Source: Paenibacillus pinisoli (GTDB taxonomy: Bacteria; Bacillota; Bacilli; Paenibacillales; Paenibacillaceae). From it: a stretch of DNA of 64,000 nt. The stretch spans positions 496,001 to 560,000 of the forward strand of contig NZ_QXQB01000004.1 in assembly GCF_003605435.1 (NCBI RefSeq), written 5' to 3'. The notes under the pieces were generated by a model. It was not told the origin of the DNA, searched no databases, and worked only from the letters and a program-made list of their open reading frames with translations. Position numbers and translations under genes: made by a program. This document shows positions 26,569 through 35,793 of this stretch, in pieces. Each line of letters starts with the position of its first letter. The stretch's first letter is position 1.

Positions 26569-28386
26569 ATGACTGACGTTCGTGACCGGCAGAAGAAAAT
26601 AAGAAATTTTTCCATTATCGCTCATATTGACCATGGCAAGTCGACGCTTGCGGATCGGATATTGGAATATACCGGAGCGCTTAGCTCCAGAGAAATGCAA
26701 GCGCAGGTTCTTGATAAGATGGATCTGGAGCGCGAGCGCGGCATTACCATTAAGCTTCAGGCTGTTCGGCTCAGCTATCGTGCCGACGACGGCGAAGAAT
26801 ATTTGCTTAATCTGATTGATACGCCAGGGCATGTCGACTTTACATACGAAGTGTCCCGAAGCATGGCGGCGTGCGAAGGCGCGCTTCTCGTAGTAGACGC
26901 TGCGCAAGGGATAGAAGCTCAGACACTGGCTAACGTGTATCTGGCGCTCGACAATAATCTTGAAGTATTGCCTGTCATTAATAAGATCGACCTTCCGAGC
27001 GCAGAGCCGGATCGGGTCAAGCAAGAGATCGAAGATGTCATCGGACTGGATGCCAGCGAAGCCGTTCACGCTTCGGCGAAGGCGGGTATCGGCATCAAGG
27101 AGATTCTGGAGCAGGTTGTCACCAAGGTTCCCGCTCCGAACGGAGATCCCGACCAGCCGCTCAAGGCATTGATCTTCGACTCTCATTACGATGCCTATAA
27201 GGGTGTAATCGTATATGTACGCGTTGTAGACGGCAATATTCGCGCAGGCAAGAAGATCAGATTTATGGCGACTGGCGCGGAATTCGAAGTAATCGAAGTA
27301 GGCGCGTTCAAACCTAAAATGACGATCGTAGACGAGCTGTCCGTCGGGGATGTAGGTTTTGTTGTAGCGGGCATCAAGAACGTTAAGGATACACGCGTAG
27401 GCGATACCGTGACTGACGCGAAGCGCCCCGCGCCAGAGCCGCTTCCAGGCTACCGCCGGATCAATCCAATGGTTTATTGCGGACTGTATCCGATTGAGAC
27501 GCAAGACTATAACGATCTGCGCGATGCGCTGGAGAAGCTGGAGCTTAACGATGCTTCGCTTCGTTACGAGCCGGAATCATCCACGGCGCTTGGCTTTGGC
27601 TTCCGCTGCGGCTTCCTGGGCTTGCTGCATATGGAAATTATCCAGGAGCGGATCGAGCGGGAATTCAACATTCCGCTTATTACGACCGCGCCAAGCGTTA
27701 TCTACAAGGTTACGCTGACGAATGGTGAGACGATGGATATTGACAACCCGTCCAACTATCCGGAATCGGGCAAGCTTGATTTCGTCGAGGAGCCGTACGT
27801 GAAAGCTTCCATCATCGTCCCGAACGATTTTGTCGGCACCATTATGGAGCTTTGCCAAGGCAAGCGCGGCGAGTTTATTAACATGGAATACCTGGATGCG
27901 AATCGCGTCACGATTACGTATGATATGCCGCTGTCGGAGATCGTATATGACTTCTTCGACCAGTTGAAGTCCAGAACCAAAGGTTATGCTTCGTTCGACT
28001 ATGAATTGTCGGGCTACCGCAAGTCTAGCCTCGTGAAGATGGACATCATGCTGAACAGCGAGCAGGTTGACGCCTTGTCCGTCATCGTTCACCGCGACAG
28101 AGCTTACCATCGCGGACGCTTGATTTGCGAGAAGATGAAGGAACTGATTCCTCGCCAGATGTTCGAGGTGCCGGTTCAGGCTTCTATCGGAACCAAGGTT
28201 ATCGCGCGCGAAACGGTCAAAGCGATGCGCAAAAACGTTCTTGCCAAGTGTTACGGCGGCGATATCAGCCGGAAGCGCAAGCTGCTTGAGAAGCAGAAGG
28301 AAGGCAAGAAGCGGATGAAGCAGGTAGGCAGCGTCGAGGTTCCGCAGGAAGCGTTCATGGCGGTTCTGAAGATCGACGAAGATTAA
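26569..28386 (+). CDS. lepA: Elongation factor 4 (LepA)
   Basis: A 605-residue ribosome-associated GTPase that back-translocates or remodels stalled ribosomes. GTPase motifs are AHIDHGKST (G1), RERGITI (G2), DTPGHVDF (G3), NKIDLPSA (G4) and SAKAG (G5). They are followed by EF-G-like domains and the LepA-specific C-terminal domain ([25 protein letters not shown]). GTGGGGG about eight bases before the ATG at 26569 supports the start; the frame is open from 26551. Long antisense open frames over the gene are shadows. Confidence 0.97.
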   Translation: MTDVRDRQKKIRNFSIIAHIDHGKSTLADRILEYTGALSSREMQAQVLDKMDLERERGITIKLQAVRLSYRADDGEEYLLNLIDTPGHVDFTYEVSRSMAACEGALLVVDAAQGIEAQTLANVYLALDNNLEVLPVINKIDLPSAEPDRVKQEIEDVIGLDASEAVHASAKAGIGIKEILEQVVTKVPAPNGDPDQPLKALIFDSHYDAYKGVIVYVRVVDGNIRAGKKIRFMATGAEFEVIEVGAFKPKMTIVDELSVGDVGFVVAGIKNVKDTRVGDTVTDAKRPAPEPLPGYRRINPMVYCGLYPIETQDYNDLRDALEKLELNDASLRYEPESSTALGFGFRCGFLGLLHMEIIQERIEREFNIPLITTAPSVIYKVTLTNGETMDIDNPSNYPESGKLDFVEEPYVKASIIVPNDFVGTIMELCQGKRGEFINMEYLDANRVTITYDMPLSEIVYDFFDQLKSRTKGYASFDYELSGYRKSSLVKMDIMLNSEQVDALSVIVHRDRAYHRGRLICEKMKELIPRQMFEVPVQASIGTKVIARETVKAMRKNVLAKCYGGDISRKRKLLEKQKEGKKRMKQVGSVEVPQEAFMAVLKIDED

Positions 28387-28410
28387 ACCATACATTGAAT
28401 ACGTTCACGG

Positions 28411-28440
28411 GGGAGAGCGAACGCTCTCCTTCGTTTTTTG
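28411..28440 (+). terminator. Rho-independent terminator after lepA
   Basis: GGAGAGCG (28412-28419) and CGCTCTCC (28422-28429) form an eight-pair stem with a two-base gap, followed by TTCGTTTTTTG. It lies between lepA and hemW. Confidence 0.8.
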
Positions 28441-28461
28441 TAGAAGAAAGGAGAGAGCGGG

Positions 28462-29628
28462 ATGAACAGATTGCAAGCGGCTCCGAAGGCGCTTTATATA
28501 CACATTCCTTTCTGTACGAACAAATGCCATTATTGCGATTTTACCTCTTATGTGCTGAGAGGACAGCCAGTCGATCAGTACCTGGATGCGCTGGAGGAAG
28601 AGATGAAGCGCACGGTTGCTTCCCTTCCGCCCGAGCGGATTGAGACGGTATTCGTAGGCGGCGGTACGCCGACGGTGCTGACTCCGCCACAGATGGAACG
28701 GTTTTTGGGTGCGGTGTTCAAGCATTTCCCGATTGCCTCTGATGCGGAAGTGACGATGGAGGCCAATCCGGGCACAACGGATTTGGAGAAGCTTAAGGCT
28801 ATGCGCAGCGGCGGTGTCAACCGGATCAGCTTCGGGGTCCAATCCTTTGACAATGGACTGTTGGAGCGGATCGGCAGAATTCACAATGTAGACGATGTTT
28901 ATGCAAGCTTGGACAATGCACGCAAAGCCGGATTTGATAATTTGTCTATTGATCTGATGTTCGGCCTGCCGGGCCAGACGGTGGAGCATCTGTCCGATAG
29001 CGTTGACCGCGCGATGGCGTTAGGTTTGCCCCATTACTCGCTGTACAGCTTGAAGGTGGAGGAAAATACGCTTTTCCATAAGCTGTACGAGCGCAACGAG
29101 CTTCCGCTTCCGCCGGAGGAAGAGGAGTTCAACATGTTTCTTCTATTAATGAAGAAGCTGAAGGAGAACGGCTACCGCCATTATGAGATCAGCAACTTTG
29201 CCAAGCCGGGCTATGAGAGCCGCCACAACTCGACGTATTGGCGCAATGAGCCCTATTACGGGCTTGGCGCAGGCGCCCATGGCTACGCACAGGGAATCCG
29301 CCATGTCAATTTGAAGGGCGTACAGCCTTATATTGACGCTAACCGCGAGCGGCTGCCGCGGCTTGATGTGTACGATATACCGGAAGCGGAAGCGATGGAA
29401 GACTTTATGATGGTTGGGCTGAGGCTGCTCGAAGGGGTTAGAACGTCCAAGTTTGCAGAGCAGTTTCCAGGCCATAGCCTTGAGGAGCAATTTGGACCGA
29501 TCATAGAGAAATTGCTTGGCAACAAGCTGCTTGAGCGGCTGGAGACGGACGGCGATACGGTGTATAGGCTGACGGATCAAGGGGTTCTGCTGGGCAATGA
29601 AGTATTCGGCGCCTTTATTGCCGTATAG
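28462..29628 (+). CDS. hemW: HemW, radical SAM heme chaperone-like protein
   Basis: A 388-residue radical SAM protein. The iron-sulfur motif is IPFCTNKCHYCDF (CxxxCxxC), followed by GGGTPT and NRISFGVQSF, with the C-terminal HemN/HemW domain (SRHNSTYWRN and YYGLGAGAHG). The family was long annotated as coproporphyrinogen III oxidase, but HemW inserts heme into apoproteins. The N-terminus lacks the extra residues of true HemN. GGAGAGAGCGGG precedes the ATG. Position between lepA and hrcA matches B. subtilis yqeR. Confidence 0.92.
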   Translation: MNRLQAAPKALYIHIPFCTNKCHYCDFTSYVLRGQPVDQYLDALEEEMKRTVASLPPERIETVFVGGGTPTVLTPPQMERFLGAVFKHFPIASDAEVTMEANPGTTDLEKLKAMRSGGVNRISFGVQSFDNGLLERIGRIHNVDDVYASLDNARKAGFDNLSIDLMFGLPGQTVEHLSDSVDRAMALGLPHYSLYSLKVEENTLFHKLYERNELPLPPEEEEFNMFLLLMKKLKENGYRHYEISNFAKPGYESRHNSTYWRNEPYYGLGAGAHGYAQGIRHVNLKGVQPYIDANRERLPRLDVYDIPEAEAMEDFMMVGLRLLEGVRTSKFAEQFPGHSLEEQFGPIIEKLLGNKLLERLETDGDTVYRLTDQGVLLGNEVFGAFIAV

Positions 29629-29723
29629 GGATAAATTCCGCTTGTGTATTAATTCGATTTGATGTATATTTATTCATATTCTAAATGACATTGAATCGGG
29701 AACATGCGGGGGTGGAGGCAGTT

Positions 29724-30194
29724 ATGCAAGCAGTGGAAGTGTTGTGCAGGACAGCGACGACGGATGATGTGGATACGTTATACCAATTAATTCAGGGTTA
29801 TGCCGAAAAAGGAGTCATGCTGCCCCGCTCGCGCGAAGTGCTGGCCCGTTTGGTGGATACATTCGTCGTAGCGGAGATCGGGAGCGAGGTAGTAGGCTGC
29901 GGCGCGCTAACCAAGCTGGGGGATAACCTGGTGGAGATCCGGTCGCTTGGCATTACGGACGGGTATAAGAGCCTGGGTATCGGCAGCAAGCTGGTCGACA
30001 AGCTGCTGGAGCAAGCCAAGGAGCAAGGCATTACGAAGGTTATGGCGCTTACGTATGCCGTACCGTTCTTCGAGCGCAACGGGTTCAAGATCGTGGAGAA
30101 AGAAATTTTTCCAGAGAAGGTGTGGACGGATTGCGTCAACTGCCCCAAGCAGCACGCTTGCGATGAGATTGCCGTACTTATAGAATTAGACTAA
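29724..30194 (+). CDS. ArgA-like GNAT N-acetyltransferase
   Basis: A 156-residue acetyltransferase resembling the short N-acetylglutamate-synthase-like proteins. It has the acetyl-CoA segment SLGITDGYKSLGIGSKLVDKLLEQA, the substrate segment LTYAVPFFERNGFKIVEKE, and the closing signature FPEKVWTDCVNCPKQHACDEIA. GGTGGAGG about nine bases before the ATG at 29724 supports the start; the frame is open from 29685. It is inserted between hemW and hrcA. True glutamate acetylation is possible but unproven, and no arg genes are in the window. Confidence 0.85.
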   Translation: MQAVEVLCRTATTDDVDTLYQLIQGYAEKGVMLPRSREVLARLVDTFVVAEIGSEVVGCGALTKLGDNLVEIRSLGITDGYKSLGIGSKLVDKLLEQAKEQGITKVMALTYAVPFFERNGFKIVEKEIFPEKVWTDCVNCPKQHACDEIAVLIELD

Positions 30195-30260
30195 GGAAAT
30201 CATTCCGTTATCCTTTGCCGTATCAAAAATAGCCGTATAACCAATTGAAAATGTTGGCTG

Positions 30261-30308
30261 AAAAATACCGAACCGACTTGACAATGACAAAGCTGGTTTG
30301 GTATTTTT
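30261..30308. repeat. Inverted repeat surrounding the hrcA promoter
   Basis: AAAAATACCGAACC (30261-30274) and GGTTTGGTATTTTT (30295-30308) are complementary over 14 positions, with one G-T pair. The loop holds the -35 and the 3' arm holds the -10 of the hrcA promoter. As RNA from upstream read-through it would resemble a terminator for the acetyltransferase gene. Confidence 0.75.
30278..30307 (+). promoter_or_regulatory. Sigma-A promoter of the hrcA-grpE-dnaK-dnaJ operon
   Basis: TTGACA at 30278-30283, an 18-base spacer, and TATTTT at 30302-30307. The predicted start near 30314 places CIRCE at the very beginning of the transcript. Confidence 0.75.
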
Positions 30309-30318
30309 GTATTAGTGA

Positions 30319-30345
30319 TTAGCACTCATTGAAGTTGAGTGCTAA
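30319..30345 (+). promoter_or_regulatory. CIRCE operator (HrcA binding site)
   Basis: TTAGCACTC, a nine-base spacer, and GAGTGCTAA form a perfect match to the CIRCE consensus. It lies between the promoter and hrcA, giving HrcA-mediated autorepression of the class I heat-shock operon. Confidence 0.98.
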
Positions 30346-30393
30346 CGATGGATAGAGAGAGGGACAAATGCGATTATTTTGGGAGGGATTGGA

Positions 30394-31419
30394 ATGCTAA
30401 CGGATCGACAACGTATGATATTGCATGCCATCGTAGATGACTATATTCGTTCGGCTGAACCGGTTGGTTCGCGAAGCATATCCAAGCGCGGCGATGTCGG
30501 GTTCAGTCCTGCCACCATCCGGAACGAGATGGCGGATCTGGAGGAACTGGGCTTTCTTGAGCAGCCTCATACGTCCGCAGGCCGAGTGCCGTCTACCAAA
30601 GGCTATCGCTATTATGTCGATCATTTGATCCAGCTGAAAGAAATGCAAGAAGAAGACCTTGGCTTCGTTCGGTCATTCGTCACCGAGAAGATGAGCCAAA
30701 TGGAGCAGGTTATTCAGCAGGCGGCAACCGTGCTATCGAGTTTGACCAACTACACATCGATACTTCTCGGGCCGGAGCTGTTCAATACGTCGCTGAAGCA
30801 CTTTGGGCTTGTTCCGCTTAATGCGACCTCTGCCGTTGCGATCATTGTGACGAATACGGGGCATGTCGAGAATCGCACCATTACGATTCCGCCTGACCTG
30901 AATATGGACGATATGCAGAAGATCGTCAACATTCTGAACACGAAGCTGGTCGGCGTTCCGCTTGTCCGCCTAAAGGCGAAGCTGTACAGCGAGGTGGGCC
31001 AGGAGCTGGAGCGCCATGTCGATCATTATGAAGGTTTGCTCAATGTGCTGGATAGCGCCCTTCAGAATGATGACGAGCAGCGCGTCTTTATGAGCGGCAC
31101 AACAAACATGCTGACGCAGCCTGAATTCAAGGACGTCGACAAAGTGAAGACGATTCTTGATCTGCTGGAAGAGACGCCCACGATTATGAAAATGTTCTCG
31201 TCTCTCCCTTCCGGAATACAAGTGCGGATCGGAACAGAAAATGACCATAAGGCAATCAGTGATTGCAGCTTAATTACGGCAACCTATTCCATCGACGGAG
31301 AATCGATCGGCACGATCGGCATCTTGGGTCCGACACGAATGGAGTATGGCAAAGTCATCAGCATGCTCGACCTCATCTCTAAGGATATGGGCGTCCTGCT
31401 CAGCCGGTGGTATAGATAA
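30394..31419 (+). CDS. hrcA: Heat-inducible transcription repressor HrcA
   Basis: A 341-residue repressor of class I heat-shock genes that binds CIRCE, with GroEL as its folding helper. An N-terminal winged helix (LTDRQRMILHAIVDDYIRSAEPVGSR, then SPATIRNEMADLEELG) is followed by the GAF-like and dimerisation domains (VGGEND-type region IGTENDHKAISDCSLITATY; C-terminal GILGPTRMEYGKVI). GGGAGG before the ATG at 30394 sets the start. A perfect CIRCE lies 49 bases upstream. It is the first gene of hrcA-grpE-dnaK-dnaJ. Confidence 0.97.
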   Translation: MLTDRQRMILHAIVDDYIRSAEPVGSRSISKRGDVGFSPATIRNEMADLEELGFLEQPHTSAGRVPSTKGYRYYVDHLIQLKEMQEEDLGFVRSFVTEKMSQMEQVIQQAATVLSSLTNYTSILLGPELFNTSLKHFGLVPLNATSAVAIIVTNTGHVENRTITIPPDLNMDDMQKIVNILNTKLVGVPLVRLKAKLYSEVGQELERHVDHYEGLLNVLDSALQNDDEQRVFMSGTTNMLTQPEFKDVDKVKTILDLLEETPTIMKMFSSLPSGIQVRIGTENDHKAISDCSLITATYSIDGESIGTIGILGPTRMEYGKVISMLDLISKDMGVLLSRWYR

Positions 31420-31486
31420 GGTCCATGGAATTGCTAATGGATATGCATTCCCTGCAAGTCGGCAATTTTATGAGGAGGTGAAACCA

Positions 31487-32056
31487 ATGAGTGCAAAAGA
31501 AACACATAATGAAACAATGGACGCAGTAAAAGACGAAGCTGTGGAAGAGCAGAATCAGGCTGAAGAGAGCGCTCAGACGGAAGAGGCGAACATAGAGGGG
31601 AATGATAACCCGCGCATTGCCGAACTGGAGAAGCAAGCCGAGGAAGCGCAACAGCGTTACTTACGCGCACAGGCGGACTTTGACAACTTCCGTCGCCGCA
31701 CGATGAAGGAGAAGGAAGAGCTGGCCCAATACGCTTCCATGAAGCTGATTGAGCAGTTGCTTCCAGTAGTTGATAACTTCGAACGCGCGATCGCCGCATC
31801 CGGCGCCAATAATGATTATGAATCGCTGGCGAAAGGCGTGGATATGATATTCCGCCAGCTCTCTCAGACGCTTGACGCGGAAGGCTTGAAGCCGATTAAT
31901 GCGGTGGGCGAGCCGTTTAATCCAGAGTTCCATCAAGCGATTATGCAAGTGGAAAGCGATGAGTATGAGGAAGGCGTCGTAGTGGAGGAAGTTCAAAAAG
32001 GCTACATGCTGAAAGAAAAAGTTCTTCGTCCTTCGATGGTTAAAGTCAGCGGCTAA
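31487..32056 (+). CDS. grpE: GrpE, nucleotide exchange factor for DnaK
   Basis: A 189-residue co-chaperone that releases ADP from DnaK. An acidic, Glu/Gln-rich N-terminus (about 45 residues) leads to a long coiled coil (IAELEKQAEEAQQRYLRAQADFDNFRRR). The C-terminal beta-wing has VGEPFNPEFHQAIMQV and VVEEVQKGYMLKEKVLRPSMVKV. GAGGAGGTG nine bases before the ATG at 31487 defines the start; the frame is open from 31346, overlapping hrcA. It is the second gene of the heat-shock operon. Confidence 0.97.
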   Translation: MSAKETHNETMDAVKDEAVEEQNQAEESAQTEEANIEGNDNPRIAELEKQAEEAQQRYLRAQADFDNFRRRTMKEKEELAQYASMKLIEQLLPVVDNFERAIAASGANNDYESLAKGVDMIFRQLSQTLDAEGLKPINAVGEPFNPEFHQAIMQVESDEYEEGVVVEEVQKGYMLKEKVLRPSMVKVSG

Positions 32057-32144
32057 GGCTGCTGCTATAGATGCTTGTTAAGCTTGTTTTGCTCCCAAGC
32101 CGCTATTAGCGGTTCCATACACTATATTTATTAGGAGGATAATC

Positions 32145-33989
32145 ATGAGCAAAGTTATCGGTATTGACCTTGGTACAACGAACTCCTGCGTTGCCGTTAT
32201 GGAAGGCGGCGAGGCAGTTGTAATTCCGAACCCGGAAGGCAACCGCACGACGCCATCCGTTGTCGGCTTTAAGAAAGACGGGGAGCGTATTGTCGGCGAG
32301 ACGGCAAAACGCCAAGCGATCACAAATCCGGATCGCACGATCATGTCGATCAAACGCCATATGGGTACAAACCATAAAGAGAAAATCGACGATAAAGAAT
32401 TTACAGCGCAAGAAATTTCGGCAATTATCCTGCAAAAGCTGAAAGCCGACGCAGAGGCTTATCTGGGACAGCCCGTGACGCAAGCTGTTATTACCGTTCC
32501 GGCTTACTTCAACGACAGCCAGCGCCAAGCGACGAAAGACGCGGGCAAAATCGCAGGCCTTGAAGTTCTCCGTATTGTCAACGAACCAACTGCGGCGGCG
32601 CTTGCATATGGTATGGAGAAATCCGAGGATCAAACCATTCTAGTATATGACCTTGGCGGCGGCACATTCGACGTATCCATTCTGGAGCTGGGCGACGGCT
32701 TCTTCGAAGTTAAAGCAACTAGCGGCGACAACAAGCTGGGCGGCGACGACTTCGACCAGGTGATCATCGACTATCTGGTATCCGAATTCAAGAAGGATCA
32801 AGGCATCGACCTGTCTAAGGACAAAGCGGCTGTACAACGTCTGAAGGATGCGGCTGAGAAAGCGAAAAAAGAGCTTTCCGGCGTCATGACGTCTACGATC
32901 TCCCTGCCGTTCATTACAATGGTTGACGGAGTGCCTCAGCACTTGGAGATGAACCTGACTCGCGCGAAATTCGAAGAGCTGTCCGCAGCGCTTGTTGAGC
33001 GTACGCTAGGTCCGACTCGCCAAGCTTTGAGCGATTCCGGCCTGACTGCGAACGATATTGACAAAATCGTGCTTGTCGGCGGCTCGACTCGTATTCCTGC
33101 CGTACAAGAAGCGGTGAAGAAGCTTACAGGCAAAGACCCTCACAAAGGCGTTAACCCGGATGAAGTGGTTGCCCTTGGCGCAGCGGTTCAAGCCGGCGTA
33201 TTGACTGGCGACGTGAAGGACGTTGTACTTCTGGACGTAACTCCGTTGTCCCTTGGCATCGAGACTGCAGGCGGCGTCTTCACGAAGATGATCGACCGCA
33301 ACACAACGATTCCGACAAGCAAATCCCAAGTGTTCTCCACTTATGCGGATAACCAGCCTGGCGTTGAAATCCACGTTCTGCAAGGCGAGCGCTCCATGGC
33401 TGCAGGCAACAAAACGCTTGGACGCTTCACACTCAGCGATATCCCGCCGGCACCGCGCGGCGTACCGCAAATCGAAGTTACTTTCGACATCGATGCGAAC
33501 GGTATCGTTAACGTATCTGCACTAGATAAGGGCACAGGCAAGAGCCAAAAAATCACTATTACATCTTCGGGCGGCCTAAGCGAGGAAGAAATCGAGAAAA
33601 TGATGAAGGACGCTGAGTTGAATGCGGAAGATGACCGCAAGCGCAAAGAGCTTGTTGAAGCGAAAAACGCAGCTGACCAACTTGTGTACTCCACAGATAA
33701 AACGCTGAAGGATCTGGGCGACAAAGTTGATGCTTCTGAGATCGAAAAAGCAAACGCGGCGAAGGAGAAAGTTACCGCTGCGCTGGCAACGGATGATCTG
33801 GAGCAAATCAACGCAGCGACTGCAGAGCTGACAGAGATTGTGCAGCAGCTGTCTGTGAAGCTGTATGAGCAAGCTTCCCAAGAAGCCGGTTCCGCTCCAG
33901 GCGCTGAAGAAGGCGAAGCGGCCGGCACTAGAGGCAAGGACAATGTAGTTGACGCCGACTACGAAGTTGTCGACGATAACAAGAAGTAA
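32145..33989 (+). CDS. dnaK: Chaperone DnaK (Hsp70)
   Basis: A 614-residue ATP-dependent chaperone. The nucleotide-binding domain shows [28 protein letters not shown] and [13 protein letters not shown]. The linker [18 protein letters not shown] leads to the substrate-binding domain and helical lid. The C-terminus ends in a Gly/Glu-rich tail with DADYEVVDD before the final lysines, close to the usual [10 protein letters not shown]. It lacks the Gram-negative 24-residue insert in the ATPase domain, as expected for Bacillota. AGGAGGATAATC precedes the ATG. Confidence 0.98.
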   Translation: MSKVIGIDLGTTNSCVAVMEGGEAVVIPNPEGNRTTPSVVGFKKDGERIVGETAKRQAITNPDRTIMSIKRHMGTNHKEKIDDKEFTAQEISAIILQKLKADAEAYLGQPVTQAVITVPAYFNDSQRQATKDAGKIAGLEVLRIVNEPTAAALAYGMEKSEDQTILVYDLGGGTFDVSILELGDGFFEVKATSGDNKLGGDDFDQVIIDYLVSEFKKDQGIDLSKDKAAVQRLKDAAEKAKKELSGVMTSTISLPFITMVDGVPQHLEMNLTRAKFEELSAALVERTLGPTRQALSDSGLTANDIDKIVLVGGSTRIPAVQEAVKKLTGKDPHKGVNPDEVVALGAAVQAGVLTGDVKDVVLLDVTPLSLGIETAGGVFTKMIDRNTTIPTSKSQVFSTYADNQPGVEIHVLQGERSMAAGNKTLGRFTLSDIPPAPRGVPQIEVTFDIDANGIVNVSALDKGTGKSQKITITSSGGLSEEEIEKMMKDAELNAEDDRKRKELVEAKNAADQLVYSTDKTLKDLGDKVDASEIEKANAAKEKVTAALATDDLEQINAATAELTEIVQQLSVKLYEQASQEAGSAPGAEEGEAAGTRGKDNVVDADYEVVDDNKK

Positions 33990-34000
33990 GGACAACTGGC

Positions 34001-34041
34001 GAGGGGTCAAAGTGGGGCTTGCCCTTTCTTTGACCTCCTTT
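34001..34041 (+). terminator. Hairpin between dnaK and dnaJ, attenuator-like
   Basis: GAGGGGTCAAAG (34001-34012) pairs with CTTTGACCTCC (34028-34038), followed by TTTC. The weak T run suggests partial termination or a 3' stabilising structure that sets the dnaK:dnaJ ratio. Confidence 0.6.
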
Positions 34042-34081
34042 CGTGCGTCAATACAACAAAAGGTAGCGGGGGTGAGATCGG

Positions 34082-35209
34082 ATGGCTAACAAACGCGATT
34101 ATTATGAAGTGCTGGGTGTCGGCAAGGATGCCTCCGCGGAAGATATTAAGAAATCGTACCGCAAGCTTGCCAGGCAGTATCATCCGGACGTGAACAAGGC
34201 GGATGATGCGGAGACGAAGTTCAAGGAAGTGAAGGAAGCGTACGACGTGCTGAGCGATGACGGCAAGCGTTCAACTTACGACCGTTATGGTCACGTCGAT
34301 CCGAATCAAGGCATGGGCGGAGCAGGCGGAGCTGATTTTGGCGGCTTCGGCGATATTTTCGATATGTTCTTTGGCGGAGGCGGCGGACGGCGCGATCCGA
34401 ATGCGCCGCAGCGCGGGAACGATCTTCAATATACGATGACGATCGACTTCAAGGAAGCGGTCTTCGGCAAGGAAGCGGAGATTACGATTCCGAGAACGGA
34501 ATCTTGCGATACGTGTCACGGTTCGGGCGCGAAGCCCGGCACGAAGCCGGACACATGCTCCACCTGTCACGGTTCCGGACAGCAAGAAGTGGTTCAGAAC
34601 ACGCCATTCGGACGTATGGTCAACCGGCGCGCGTGTACGACTTGCTCCGGCACAGGACGCATTATCCGCGAGAAATGCGGAACATGCCACGGCGCAGGCA
34701 AGGTCAAGAAGCAGCGCCGCATCAAAGTCAACATTCCTGCCGGCGTGGATGACGGCGCGCAAATCCGGATGTCCGGGGAAGGCGAAGGCGGCTTAAGAGG
34801 CGGCCCTGCAGGCGATCTGTACATTGTGCTGCGCGTGAAATCTCATGAGTTTTTCGATCGTGAAGGCGATGACATTTATTGCGAAGTGCCGCTTACATTC
34901 GTCCAGGCAGCGCTTGGCGACGAGATAGAAATTCCTACTCTGACCGAAAAGGTGAAGCTGAAGATACCTGCGGGCACGCAGACAGGCACTTATTTCAGGC
35001 TGAAAGGCAAAGGTGTTCCGAAGCTTCGCGGCTACGGCACTGGCGATCAGCATGTCAAAGTGACAATTGTGACGCCAACCAGCTTATCTGATGAGCAAAA
35101 GGATTTGCTGCGTCAATTCGCCGGATTGTCCGGGGAAACAACGAACGAGCAAGGCGAGCATCATGAATCCATCTTCGAGAAAATGAAGAAAGCGTTCCGC
35201 GGCGAATAG
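34082..35209 (+). CDS. dnaJ: Chaperone DnaJ (Hsp40, type I)
   Basis: A 375-residue co-chaperone that delivers substrates to DnaK and stimulates its ATPase. The J domain carries the HPD motif (YHPDVNK near residue 35), followed by a Gly/Phe-rich linker (about 75-105). The zinc-finger domain has four repeats: [24 protein letters not shown] and CGTCHGAG. The C-terminal domains I/II follow. The start follows GGGGGTGAG. It is the last gene of the HrcA operon, and its terminator overlaps the stop codon. Confidence 0.97.
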   Translation: MANKRDYYEVLGVGKDASAEDIKKSYRKLARQYHPDVNKADDAETKFKEVKEAYDVLSDDGKRSTYDRYGHVDPNQGMGGAGGADFGGFGDIFDMFFGGGGGRRDPNAPQRGNDLQYTMTIDFKEAVFGKEAEITIPRTESCDTCHGSGAKPGTKPDTCSTCHGSGQQEVVQNTPFGRMVNRRACTTCSGTGRIIREKCGTCHGAGKVKKQRRIKVNIPAGVDDGAQIRMSGEGEGGLRGGPAGDLYIVLRVKSHEFFDREGDDIYCEVPLTFVQAALGDEIEIPTLTEKVKLKIPAGTQTGTYFRLKGKGVPKLRGYGTGDQHVKVTIVTPTSLSDEQKDLLRQFAGLSGETTNEQGEHHESIFEKMKKAFRGE

Positions 35210-35226
35210 CGCGGAACGTTTTTTTG
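35193..35226 (+). terminator. Rho-independent terminator of the heat-shock operon
   Basis: CGTTCCGCG (35193-35201) pairs with CGCGGAACG (35210-35218), followed by seven Ts. The stop codon of dnaJ lies in the loop. Confidence 0.92.
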
Positions 35227-35303
35227 TATAGATTTTGTCCCGTCCACGCATGCTATACCGGTGGAAATCAATGCCGTAAGGATATGCGAAGGAGGGAACC
35301 AGC

Positions 35304-35462
35304 ATGGTGAATGAACACAACGAGCCCGAAAAAGTCAATTTCGGTCAGCTGCCAATCGGCAAAAACGAAGATGTTGAGTTTTCGGAGGAATTGGCTGACG
35401 AGGCCGACCGCAAAGCTCAGCAGCGCGCCAATGAAGCCGACCAGCGGGCGCAGGAGCAATAA
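35304..35462 (+). CDS. YfhD family protein
   Basis: A 52-residue hydrophilic protein. Its second half, VEFSEELADEADRKAQQRANEADQRA, matches the YfhD family of small spore-former proteins (SEELADxADREAQxRAxxAD pattern). GGAGGG at 35291-35296 precedes the ATG at 35304. The function is unknown; a sporulation link is plausible from phyletic pattern and Gln/Ala-rich composition. It is followed two bases later by another small gene, so the two form a unit between the dnaJ and downstream terminators. Confidence 0.75.
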   Translation: MVNEHNEPEKVNFGQLPIGKNEDVEFSEELADEADRKAQQRANEADQRAQEQ

Positions 35463-35464
35463 AT

Positions 35465-35674
35465 ATGTCTACCGTAGAAATTCATGCGGCGTTCAAGGAC
35501 GAGCAGTCTGCGATGGAGGCGCTCCATAAGCTGCAGGCGCTCCGGGCAGTCGACGTATGCGGCCTGTATGAGCATGGACGCCTTACCGCTACGATTGAAG
35601 ATGCGGTAGCGGATCGAGCCATGCGGCTTATTGAACAGGTCGGGGGAAGTATTACGAGTGGACACTCTGAATAA
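35465..35674 (+). CDS. Small conserved-looking protein, function unknown
   Basis: A 69-residue protein starting MSTVEIHAAFKDEQSAMEALHKLQALRAVDVCG, with an alternating beta-alpha-beta pattern that could be a small ferredoxin-like fold. No catalytic motif is visible. AGGAG inside the end of the YfhD gene serves as its ribosome binding site, and only two bases separate the genes. A strong terminator follows. The pattern (start codon, site, operon placement) supports a real gene; the family is not recognised. Confidence 0.6.
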   Translation: MSTVEIHAAFKDEQSAMEALHKLQALRAVDVCGLYEHGRLTATIEDAVADRAMRLIEQVGGSITSGHSE

Positions 35675-35689
35675 GCCTGTTAACACAAA

Positions 35690-35728
35690 TGACGCAAAAA
35701 GCAATCCGCTTTTTGCGTCATTTTTTTG
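35690..35728 (+). terminator. Rho-independent terminator
   Basis: TGACGCAAAAAGC (35690-35702) pairs perfectly with GCTTTTTGCGTCA (35708-35720), followed by seven Ts. It ends the YfhD unit before prmA. Confidence 0.93.
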
Positions 35729-35755
35729 TGCTTGGACCTGGGATTGGTGTACAAT
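35726..35755 (+). promoter_or_regulatory. Weak sigma-A-like promoter of prmA
   Basis: TACAAT at 35750-35755 is a good -10 about 38 bases before prmA. The best -35 is TTGTGC at 35726-35731 with an 18-base spacer. It directly follows the upstream terminator, which makes a promoter necessary here. Confidence 0.5.
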
Positions 35756-35793
35756 AGAGGATAGGCATTTTTGAACTTTGGGAGGCATTACAT

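Noticed and set aside
26534..26572. A 12-codon leader peptide before lepA
   Set aside because: The ATG is one base from the AGGAGG, and that sequence lies between the -10 box and the expected transcription start, so it would not be translated.
26563..28395. Long antisense frames over lepA
   Set aside because: They are shadows of strongly biased codons in lepA, without recognisable protein features.
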